Part shown: positions 47,682 to 60,999 of the stretch, one piece after another
How the letters are laid out: each line of letters begins with the position of its first letter
How positions within the stretch are numbered: position 1 is the stretch's first letter
Source of the DNA: Alnus glutinosa
Lineage: Eukaryota; Streptophyta; Magnoliopsida; Fagales; Betulaceae
Direction of reading: 5' to 3'
Assembly (NCBI RefSeq): GCF_958979055.1
Contig: NC_084886.1
Location: forward strand, 126,501 to 190,500
DNA length: 64,000 bases
Notes under the pieces: model-generated
The model's database searches: none
What the model saw: the letters and a program-made list of their open reading frames with translations, nothing else
Told to the model about the DNA's origin: nothing
Translations under genes and position numbers: made by a program

Positions 47682-50465
47682 TCCTCCCTCAAGTTCAACG
47701 GGAGTGAGCAGACGTTGAGCTTGTAAGACAGATGACGAAATCTTCTAGAAACAAGTGGTTTAGTTAATACATCTACAATTTGATCAGCACTTGGAACAAA
47801 TAAAATCTCTAGGTCCTTGGATGCAACCAACTCTTGGACAAAATGGAAGTCAATAGCTACATGTTTGGTGCGAGCATGAAAAATAGGATTGATAGACAAG
47901 TAAGTTGCTCCAATATTATCACACCATATCTTCGGTGGACCAGACAGTGTAAGACGAAGTTCTTTAAGAAGAGAACAAATCCAGAGCAACTTTGCAACCG
48001 CGTTAGCAACAGACTTATACTCAGCATCTGTTGAAGACCTTGAGACATTAGGTTGCTTACGAGAACTCCATGAAATTAAGTTGGAACCAAGGTAAATACA
48101 ATAAGCACCGGTTGAACGTCGATCATCAGAGCATCCTACCCAGTCAGCATCCGAGTAGGCTTGTAGAGAATTTGATGAAGTCTTGTGCAAAAGTAAACCA
48201 TGAGAGATGGTATATTTGAGGTATCGAAGAATACACTTTATAGCTTGCCAATGGAGCTTGGTTGGACGATGCATAAACTGGCATACATGACTTACAGAGT
48301 TACAGTAAACGCCAAGTCTGGGCGTGTAAGAGATAAGTACTGAAGGGAACCAACAACAGTTCCATATAATGTGGGGTCTTCCATAGGATCACCTGTGAAA
48401 GCATATAATGTCGAAGAAGATGCCATGGGAGATGAGACTAGTTTTGCTTCGATCATATTGGTTTTGGAAAGTAAATCCTGAATGTAGCGCTTCTGAGAGA
48501 GTAAGAGACCATCCTTCACTGGTATAACTTCAATGCCAAGAAAATAGTGTAAAGTGCCGAGATCTTTAACAGCAAAATCACTGCTCAATAGCTGTAATAG
48601 TTCATCAATGGCAGTGGGAACAGAAGAAACAATAATAATATCAACATAAATAAGTAGGAACATGTGACGGCTGATTTTATTTTGGCATTGAGAAGACGTT
48701 CAACCATGGATTGAAAATTGAGAAAAACTTGCATGACATCCGATTTAGATTGAATAGGATAAATCCAAGTAATGCGACTAAAGGCATCCACAAAAGAGAC
48801 ATAAAAACGATTGTCATTTATTGAAATAGTGGAGGAAAGACCCCAAACATCTGAGTAAATTAAATCTAACAAATTACAAATAGAAGTTTGTGAAACTGAA
48901 AAGGGCAATTGGTGACCCTTTGCCTGAGGACAGACATTGCAGGGAGCCGATGCCTTATTTGACAAAACAGGAAGCTGAAATTTGGATAGAACAAAGTTGA
49001 CAGTCCAAAGGGCTGGATGGCCCAAACGTTGGTGCCGACTCTGTGAAGAAGTCCTCTCACCAACGAGTGCTTGTGATGTGGATGAAGGCACTTGCGGAAT
49101 GAAGAGATGATAAAGACCATCCTTAAGTTGGCCGTGATGAACTGGCAGTTTGATCTTGCAATCCTTAATGATAAAGAAAGGAGGAGTGAAACTCAAAGAA
49201 AACATCATTGCCAAAAGCAAACTGACGAACAGAGATAAGATTTTTGCAGATGTGAGGAACATGAAGTAATTGGTTTAGAAGAAATTTGTGACGAAAAAGT
49301 GAAAGAATTGCAGAACCGAAGTGAGAAATAGACAAACATGTATCATTACCTATGCGGATTTGATCTTGCCCAGAGTATTCTTCAAAGGAGACATTCAGAT
49401 TCTGCAGATTGTTGGTGAGGTGGTGGGTTGCACCAGTATCCGGGTACCAATTTTCTTCCGTAGGAAGATTAGGAAAAGAATAATAGGCTTGAGCAGGCTG
49501 ATATGGAACAGAAGGTGGTCCAGCAACAGCTGGATCAAGACGTTGATAGCACCTGGGGGCAGTGTGCCCGATTTTCCCACAAAGTTGGCAGATGGGACGT
49601 GAAGGCTGTGCCAAATCAAATGGGAAATACGTACCTCTGCCACGGCCAGGATAGACAGATCCCCGACCTCGGTAGTTGTTGGTGTTGCAGCCATGACCGC
49701 AATTGCCTCGACTGCGTGATGGTGAACCTCGGGTTGAAAAATTAGCAGCAGGCTAGACAGGTTCCACGGGTGTGAGATGATGTTCAATCCACATCTCCTA
49801 AGCAAGAAGGTGTCCGTAGATTTCATCTAGGGATAAAGGATCCAACCAAGTAGTTCTGGAGGTAACAAACGGATCCTAATCAGATCCGAGGCCAGCTAGA
49901 AAATAAGAGGTGCACTCAAAATCGTTGAGGTGTTGGCCGACAGCAGCAAGGTTATCACAAAGAACCTTGAATGACTAAAAATATTTCGCGATCGATGCGC
50001 TACCCTTCTTGGTAGTAGCAAGTTGATAATGAATCTGCAGGACCCGGGATCGTGCTTTAGAAGCAAACATAGACACCAAGGTAGTCCAAAGTTGGTGAGA
50101 GGTGGCACAGCCGACTGCATGAACCATAAGAGGTTCGGTGAGCGTGGAGATTAACACGCTAAGGAGCATCTGATCACGTTGGCACCGAGTTAGGAATTCT
50201 GAATTTGCTATGGTGGCAGGAGCACCTTGAGTGGTGCTCGGATTCGGGATTGTCTGGGCTAGAGGTTGAGAAAACCATCTAGAAAGTCGTTTGCATCTTG
50301 GGCTTTAACAAAAGCTATGATCTAAGTTCTCCAACTAGGAAAGTTTGCATTGGAGAGTTTGATTTGCAGGGTGTGGTTCATGTTGGGATCAGTAAAAACA
50401 ACATTAGATGAGGATGGAAAAAGGGTGGGATTTGTCTCTGCCGAAGAGGTTGTAGAGTCGGACAT
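47682..50465 (-). pseudogene. Copia gag-pol remnant with IN-RT deletion
   Basis: On the minus strand a Gag start (MSDSTTSSAETNPTLF, ATG at 50465) is followed by decayed Gag and a zinc knuckle (CQLCGKIGHTAPRCYQ). Next come the protease motif WYPDTGATHHLTN, the integrase zinc region (GHPALW, then CNVCPQAKGH) and part of the integrase core (LIYSDVWG). Near 48663 the reading jumps from mid-integrase to the reverse-transcriptase active-site region. The integrase C-terminus and the N-terminal part of RT are therefore missing. The RT box reads YVDI instead of YVDD, so a catalytic aspartate is lost. RNase H follows (YSDADWVGCSDDRRSTGAYC, DAEYKSVANA) to 47603. Multiple frameshifts and stops: not functional. 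Confidence 0.9.
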
Positions 50466-50514
50466 GATAATGGGAAAAAAAAAAGACAGTAGTCTATAGA
50501 TGGCTCTGATACCA

Positions 50515-51035
50515 TGTAGAAACACAGAATATTTGGCTTTTTCAAGCTTACTCATCTTGTGAGCTTCTATTGATTTATATAGAGTTTGTACATAATACAA
50601 GATAACATCAAAGTACTAGCTTCCTAATCTAATACTATCTTTTAGAGACAAACGTAATATAAATACAAAACCGTGATCAGCAACCTAAAGTAAACAAATA
50701 CAATTAAAATTCTTCTAGCAAATACAAGTAGAACTCTATCTCTTTAGGAACCGGTTGTCACTAGTAGTCAGTGGCAGACCCAGGCTTGTAAAAATGGAGG
50801 AGCCAAATTGAAAACAAAAAATTTTGAGGGGCACAACTAAAAAAATTAAAAGATTAGGGCGTAAAATTTTAATTTTTTTTTGGAAAAAATTTTGGGGCTT
50901 GGGGATCCAGGGCCCCCCCGGCCCCATTGCAAGTCCGCCCCGGCTAGTAGTTGTGATCAACCGGATTTCTCCTTAACACACTCACTAGAACTCTTATTAG
51001 GTTGAATAGATCTAGGAGTATGTTGTGTGTTAATA
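50515..51035 (-). repeat. Copia 5' LTR with nested MITE
   Basis: Starts TGTAGAAACACAGAATATTT on the plus strand. It matches 47345-47681 on both sides of the MITE at 50769-50943, resuming at CTAGTAGTTGTGATCAACCG. Confidence 0.92.
50769..50943. mobile_element. 175-bp hAT-type MITE inside the copia LTR
   Basis: The ends are CAGTGGCAGACC and GTCCGCCCCGG, flanked by a perfect 8-bp duplication CTAGTAGT (50761-50768, 50944-50951). The sister LTR carries one uninterrupted copy of the site, which confirms the insertion. The interior is A-rich, then GC-rich near the right end. Confidence 0.95.
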
Positions 51036-51039
51036 GCCG

Positions 51040-51483
51040 TCAACTTCAAATTACAGGTACAGGCAACCATATGAAGAACAAAATCCTCTCCCAATAGGTG
51101 TTTAGCTCCTGTGGATCCATCTCAGCTTTTCTTTTCCTTCTAATCTTGTAGATGGCATACTAATATACTATATATATTTAATGCGCTTTTGGACCAATAA
51201 AGAGCAAGTGAAAGTCTAAATAGCATACTCTCATCTTATCTTATCTGACATGACATTTTTAATTTGTCATTGAATTTTTTTGCTTTTTTTAATTAAGATT
51301 GATCTATCCTCTAAGTGTAGATTGACAATGTCAGTATCCTATATAGCAAAATAGAACTGACTATAAGATCGGCCAAAACGCAAGTGCATTTTCATCTCAA
51401 GCAGAAGACGATAAGAGTTAAAATAAAACGCTCATTAGAAACTGGTAACTGGAAACGGAAAGATAATCTGAGGCAATACATTA
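51040..51483. other. Intergenic stretch 3' of RPL21
   Basis: AT-rich and probably includes the 3' untranslated region of the minus-strand ribosomal-protein gene. Nothing else recognised. Confidence 0.5.
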
Positions 51484-52353
51484 TCAGTAACCGCCCTTAA
51501 GGTCATTTACCACATCATACGGAATGGGAGTGAATGTCTCCAGGGTAGCACCGGCAACCATAAACCCGGGCTTGGGTCCTTCAGGTTGTCTCTTTGTGCT
51601 GATTTTTTCTCCACGAGCTTTTGCCCCTGCCTTCAGCTCATCATTCTGGATTCTTCTCAGTTTGAAGTCCTCCCTACACATTGATGGCTGAATATGTTCC
51701 ACCCGTACATGTATCCTCTTCTTGATTATCCTGTTCCCAACCTACGTAACAACCCCAAAGATTACCAAAAGTTAGATCCACGGCCAATCGGCCATGGAAA
51801 AATGAATAACAAACGTGTACGTAGCACGCTGAAAAACTTATAATATTCATTAACCATAAAAAAGGCAAGAAGCCCAAGGCCTAGCAATGCCGAGAAATGA
51901 TAGCTGGGTAACACAGACAGTCAGACAGACAGACATTATGGGAGACGACGCCGGACGACTAAAAGGGCAGACAAACTAGACATTGGATATTATATGAAAA
52001 GCATTTTCCAAGGAATTGAACTGCCTAATTGTCATTGAGTTGTGAATAAAATCGGGAGAACACCATCAGCCAGTATCGAACACAAACAGAAAAGAATATA
52101 TTTTGAAGGAGGAAACCTGCTTGTTGATTTCGACGCCAACGGCACGCTTGGTGACGTTCAAAATGCTACCGGTGCGGCCATGGTAGAACTTGTGGGGCAT
52201 GCCCTTGTGAACGGCGCCGTTAACCTTGACGTCGATGTAATCCCCAATCTTGTAGGTCCTCAGATATGTAGAGAGCGGGATGTAACCCTTCTTCCTGAAT
52301 GGGCGAGCGAACAAATCCCTCGTCCTCGATCGAAGCCCGTGACCCGCCGGCGT
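51484..52353 (-). CDS. RPL21: Cytosolic 60S ribosomal protein L21 (eL21), start codon read as ACG
   Basis: Exon 1 (52353-52117) reads [20 protein letters not shown] through GVEINKQ. Exon 2 (51741-51484) reads [20 protein letters not shown] through [15 protein letters not shown] and stops with TGA. The 375-base intron is GT-AG in phase 0. Counting the first codon, the product is 164 residues, the usual plant length. The protein is part of the large cytosolic ribosomal subunit. Oddities: the codon where plant L21 has its ATG is ACG here (52353-52351). A next upstream in-frame ATG exists at 52443, but it lies upstream of the TATA box, so it is unlikely to be transcribed. Several normally invariant positions differ ([16 protein letters not shown]). 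Either a diverging or dying copy, or a non-AUG start; it is otherwise uninterrupted. Confidence 0.85.
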
Positions 52354-52420
52354 TGTGCTCAGTTCTCTGTCTTCGCTTTCGCTACACTGCCTCTCGATAC
52401 TCAATGTTATGTACTTCTTT

Positions 52421-52434
52421 GCCCTTTTTATATC
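52421..52434 (-). promoter_or_regulatory. RPL21 TATA box
   Basis: The minus strand reads GATATAAAAAGGGC about 70 bases upstream of the expected first codon. This places transcription start downstream of the in-frame ATG at 52443. Confidence 0.7.
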
Positions 52435-52465
52435 GGCCCCCAAAAAGGCCTTTACTTCTATCGAC

Positions 52466-52601
52466 TAGGGTTTCCGTTTCTCTTCTTACTGTTTAAAGTG
52501 GGCTTCAGCCCAATTAGTCAATTACCCCTTTGTTGGACTTTGACTTGCTCTTCTTAGTTCTTACCGTTCCATTCCCTTGGGGGCTCGAGCGCGTAGGCCC
52601 A
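52466..52601 (-). promoter_or_regulatory. Telo-box and site II elements of the RPL21 promoter
   Basis: On the minus strand AAACCCTA (52473-52466) is a telo-box. TGGGCT/AGCCCA at 52499-52512 and TGGGCC at 52601-52596 are site II elements. This pairing is characteristic of plant ribosomal-protein gene promoters and supports a promoter that was, or is, functional. Confidence 0.7.
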
Positions 52602-52844
52602 ACCCAGAAAACCAATGGCAATGGTGCATGGGAGATAAGACAGGAGGTAGGAATGTAGGATGGATGGCCGTGAACCATAACTCATGATGGAGGTGGAAGC
52701 AACAAAATCCTACACAACCACAGCCATAAGTTGAATGAGAGGCTATCGATAATCTCATCCTCTCCAATATTATCTACACTTCACTTCATAATTTGAACTC
52801 ACATTTCCCACTAGAGCTCCTACAGCTGCGCTTGGTACACAACC

Positions 52845-56078
<3,234 letters not shown>

Positions 56079-58549
56079 GATCTTCTATTCCCTGCTGTTA
56101 ATGAACTTCCTTCCCAGTTTTCTTGTAGATTTCTGATTTCAAAGTTATGTAATCAGATGTGAACCTCTTTTCTTTTTGGATGAGTTCGAATTTATTGCCA
56201 AACAGTCAGAAAAGAGTGTTGGTGCATAAACTTAAACAACAGAGAAGTGTGTTGCTTTCCATAATACGTTATTTGCCTCTATTAATTCTTATCAATCGGT
56301 GTGTACCGAGTTATAGCGAATATGCCTCCAAGATATAATAGAGCCCAAAGACTTTTTGATGTTTGATTGCGTTTTACACCAATTAAGCGAAATCGATCAA
56401 ATCAGAAAGCTCTCAAATTTTCTATTCTAGCAAAGAGAATAGAGTTTTGTTTCTACAGCAAAACAGAACTTAATAATCACAAAATTTAAACAAGGTAGAA
56501 GGCTTTTGAGAGAAATAGCAAAAGAGATTCTATATCAACATACACCTAATCTTAATTGTCAGATCCAATTCATAATTAACCATTATATAATTGTTAGTAA
56601 TGATTATTGTATTTCAACTGTTAGATCAATCTTGATTTAATCTTACATTTGATATTATTAACGGTCAAGTAAATCTAACCGTTAGATTTTACTTTGAAGC
56701 ATCCTATAATCTATATCAAATCACTAGATGGTATGATCACAACCGTCCAAAAATTAACGAACACAAATTGACCGCTCTGATGCTTCGTGCTAAGTGGTAA
56801 ATGCACCATCGAAGCACCGCAAAAGCATCCTACAGCCACACACACATGCACGCAACTAATGGGCAAGTAGACCCATTAGTGCCTCTCACAATTGCAAGAA
56901 TATTTCAATAATTTGGACATAAAAATTATAGAAGATCCCAATTCAATTTAGTTGTCACATAACTAGCAAATGACACGGTTTTGCCCCTCTTATGGAAATA
57001 TATGTATATGGTTTTATTAACCTTTTTGTTTTTGTTTATATATATATATATATAATATTCTCACTTTTTTTGTTTTTGTGGTACGTAGAATTGATGTCAT
57101 CCGTGAATAGAGTAAATATAAATTGTGGACTCAACATACAAAACTAAAATTAACAGAATTTTTGGCAAACATGTAAAACAATAATCAGAAAAATAAATAA
57201 TAAAAAAAAATGTAAAAGAATATCACGTGCATGTGCAGAGATACAGCTGCAAAACGTTAAAGACATTAAAGAGAAGTAGATGACAGCAAGCAAACAAGAG
57301 AGGAGGTAATAAGTAGTTTCATGGCAGATAGGAGTATGGAAAAATTCAAAGCAAGGTTAATTTTTTTTTAATACTTCCATCTGTTATATTAATTTTGAAA
57401 ACACGACTGGTACTCTAACAAATTAAGTGTATAGCTGCAAAACATTAAAGAGATATATAGCTGCAAAACAAACAAGAACCAGACTCAAAACTGAAATAAG
57501 TATTTTAACTAAAATATGCGTAAACGACAGAAATAAGGTTTAAATTTAGGACTTTTGTTATAATTCTTCGATCTTAAGGCATTTTTCTTGAAGATTTTAA
57601 AATTTAGCCATCTCTCATTGTACATGCTAATGGACAAGTCCATTGTATTTTCATTTCACGAACATTAATTGTAAATCATATTATACTTTGGAATGTAAAT
57701 TGTACTCCACATTCTAGGAAGATGTGAAAGCAATAATAGTAAGAGTAGAAGAAAAAGAATCTATAAACCTCACCTATAAATATCCGACATGAGATGCCTC
57801 TTGTATCCAAGCAACAAAAAAAACAAAAACTAAAAATATTTTACTTAATTCTTTTATTTCTCAAAACCATTAAACCCTACTTACTAGACTGACCTCTGGC
57901 CTATAAAAATCTATCATTCAATCAGCCATCACCTTTTAATTTCTACCATCATTTTTGTTGAAGAACCAAATTTGGTGGATCCCTTTAGCCACGATGAGAG
58001 GAGATTAGCCCCCGTGCACGGAGGCACGCCGCACACAGCATATACAGTTTGGCATCTCTGGATATATTGGATTGCACGAGGACACTTGTCCGCCATCGAT
58101 CTATATATAATTAATTGCATCACGACAGGCATTAATTTATCTAATCGGTCAAGGCATGTGAACGCATGAATCTCAGATACGTGGCACAAATTGAGTGCAA
58201 ATCTTTACCAAAGTAAGACATTATATAACAAATATATATAGATAGCCATGATACAACTATTATAATTAATAGCCTCACGATTACAATAACTAAATAGGAC
58301 TCCGGACTCCGAACTCCGAACTCCGAAGGAATGAGTCCACATGCAACTGGATAATATTGCATCCACACGTAAGTACCATGGATTTTACATATTAAATAAC
58401 ACCAATTTAAAAATGAGAGAGACAGTGGAACATAATCATGGAAAATAATGAATGACAGAGATCCCCGTAATTCATGCTCAAAGGTCTTTCGACATACAAG
58501 CTCTTCTAAAATAAATAAATATATAAAAAGAAATCATAGTAAAGATGAA
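56079..58549. other. Intergenic stretch between GAPA and XTH
   Basis: The convergent 3' flanks of GAPA and XTH plus AT-rich DNA with a short (AT)n near 57038-57052. No gene, RNA or bordered transposon recognised. Confidence 0.5.
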
Positions 58550-60786
58550 TCATATGTCTCTGTCTCGCTTGCACTCCGGCGAGAGAGTAGGGTATCTCAC
58601 TCTATCAGTGCAGTAGTTGTAGATGGTGTATTTGGTGCGGACCCACTGGAGGCGTCTGTACTGATACGAGTCAAGATCTTGGAACTCCTTCTGGTCCCAC
58701 CATCTTTTGCCTTGGGTCGCGCAGAACTTGGCCTCGACGGAGGCCTCACAGCCGTCGATGTGGAAGCCCCTGTACGCGGCAATAAAGGGAGCCTTTGACC
58801 AGTCCGTCTTCTCAAGCCCACCCCTAGTGGCCCAGTCATCCGCGTTCCACAGGCTCGAGTAGATCTTCATGGGTTGGTTAAATGGGAATCTCACTCCCAA
58901 ATCTTTGCTGTTCTTGAACACCCTTATCGGTGTGTCGTCCACAAAGAATCTGACGAAACAAACATAGTACAATTTATACACGTCACTTCACAGTCCCCAA
59001 TGTCCAGATAATATACAATATGTTTCTAGCTTTCGTGAAAAGCACAAACAGTTGATTTTCAAAAATTTGTCGGCATCACTCGTTGAAAAGAACGCCCACG
59101 TAACCAGTCCTCTTTCCGGTGACCAAAGTTGACAATAATGATTCCTTGCCTTGTTTCATTTATGTTCTTATTTTGTCGGAGAATACTCGGTTTACATATC
59201 CGCGAGCTGTATCCCGTGATTGCGGCCAAAGATTGGATGTTGATAGGAGTTTAACTTTTAAGAGTTTTTTTGTTTTTCTTTCAGAAAATTTAGATCTTAT
59301 TAAGGTAAGATTTTTTTTTTTTTTTTTTTTTTGAAGAGAGATTATTATTAAGGTAAGATAAGGTCAATAAAAAAGTAGAAAGAAATGATATAAATATTTC
59401 TACTAAACATCTCATCTTTAAATTTAATGGAATCTCATCTTTAAATTCAATTTATGTAACAATGCACCATGTATGAAAATTAATAAATTGTGTATCACTT
59501 CTATATATATATATATATATATATATGTTCTCTTCCTTCGACGCCAATAAAGATGAAAAATAACGGAAGATTGACTAAAAAACTTAATTATAAGGATCTA
59601 GATTAAAAATTTGGGTTAATTTAAGCTGGCTTATTTCTTTAGGCATAATATCATATATAATATCAATTTCTCAATTAGAGAAGACCCAACCAAATAGACT
59701 TGTGAAGGTAAAGGAAAATCTCATCCAAAGAAAAAAAAAAACAAAAATGATTATCCGATTATGTCAAAAGTTGCAGAACTTACAAGTAGAGATCTATGAA
59801 AATTTGGAGTTGGACATTAATTATTTTACATTTTGCTTTCTGAATACTTAGATAAGAGCAGCTTCGTAAAGGATCTGAGATTGTAGTTTCTAAACTAAAT
59901 AAAGAGAGGAAGAAAGAAGTAGAGGAACTTACACAATCTGATACAGATTCCAGAGAACAGAGTAGGAGTGGTAGCCTTGGGTTGGGTCGAACCAGAGATA
60001 AATCCTCTGCTCTCTATCCCCTTTCCCTCCTGTGAAGACATTTGTCTGTAAAATGTAAGGCTGCCCAGTCCTGTTCCCCAAGAACTCAAAGTCTATTTCA
60101 TCATGCTCCGAGTTTTGAGATGATAGCTGCAACATATACTCTATTAAGAGGAGATATGCTAACAGGAAGAAGAAAAGAACAAAGTGAGTGTAAAAATCTC
60201 TGCTTTTTATCCTGATCGATTAATGGGTCGCCACAAGTAATCTGTTTTCTCAATCAATGACTTTGTTCCTTCTTTCTATTGGGAAAGGAGTAAGATTGTA
60301 CAAGACGAGTAATATGATAATAAAAAGTGCATGGAAAAATGGGTAACTCACATAGAAGGCAGTGACGGTTCCAGCAGAATCCCCAGGAACCAACTTCATT
60401 TGCATACTGAAGTGGCCGAACAAGTAAGAACCCTTGGACTGGAAACCAGTACCTTTTCAAAATCAAACACAAAGATGGAGGAGGAGAAAATAATTAAAAA
60501 TAGCCAAGATGAAACTTGTACGAGCATTTAAATCTGAAACGATGGCATCAGTCTATTGGCGATACAAAGAATACTTTTTCCTAAATCCATTTTTACCAGT
60601 GTATTTGTCGAGGTGGAGCTGAATGTCGGAGCCTCCATTGAAGTACTTAATGTGATCAAAAGCCCAAGTGGGCATATAATTTCTACCAAATGGCACAGCT
60701 ACGGGCTTCCTCGGAGCAGCTCCCATGGTGCCGGGGACGATGATGAATAGGAAACCCAGGATCAGAGTCCACACACACGAAGCCAT
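58550..60786 (-). CDS. XTH: Xyloglucan endotransglucosylase/hydrolase (GH16)
   Basis: Exons 60786-60597, 60452-60352, 60126-59933 and 58949-58550 give 294 residues, all junctions GT-AG. A hydrophobic signal peptide ([20 protein letters not shown]) is followed by [18 protein letters not shown]. The catalytic motif [11 protein letters not shown] is at residues 105-115 (Glu107 nucleophile, Glu111 acid/base). It is followed at once by the N-glycosylation site NRT. The C-terminal XET_C part has the conserved cysteines (GCEAS, FCATQ, NYCTD, ECKRD) and ends ECKRDRDI. The secreted enzyme cuts and rejoins xyloglucan chains in the cell wall. The sequence resembles the Arabidopsis XTH6/7 subgroup, from memory. 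Intron 3 is about 980 bases and contains an (AT)n tract (59503-59526) and a poly(T) tract. Fully intact. Confidence 0.96.
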
Positions 60787-60980
60787 TTTTCTACATCACA
60801 AAAAAAAAAAAAAAGCTTAGTGTTAGAACAAATAAGCACACTGAGAAGTTTCTAACGACAACAGAAGGGAAGGAATGGACTTAGACCGTGTAGTCCTCCG
60901 CAAGAGCATTACCCGACAGAAAGAAAGAGAGAGAGAGATCTGTGAAGATGTGGTGAGAGGAAAGGGGAGGGGGGGGGGAG

Positions 60981-60991
60981 CTCTTTTATAG
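60981..60991 (-). promoter_or_regulatory. XTH TATA box
   Basis: The minus strand reads CTATAAAAGAG, about 200 bases upstream of the XTH start codon and directly followed by a C-rich tract. This implies a leader of roughly 170 bases. Confidence 0.7.
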
Positions 60992-60999
60992 GGTCTGAT

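Larger units (their letters stand above)
47345..51035 (-). mobile_element. Ty1/copia element, internally deleted, with both LTRs
   Basis: LTRs of about 337 bp lie at 47345-47681 (3' LTR) and 50515-51035 (5' LTR, enlarged by a 183-bp insertion). The primer-binding site TGGTATCAGAGC (minus strand, 50503-50514) directly follows the 5' LTR. A purine tract (TTGAGGGAGGA) precedes the 3' LTR. The interior is 2.8 kb, far short of a full copia interior. Flanking 5-mers GCCTA and GCCGT match only partly, so the target duplication is eroded or the borders are off by a base. Confidence 0.9.
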
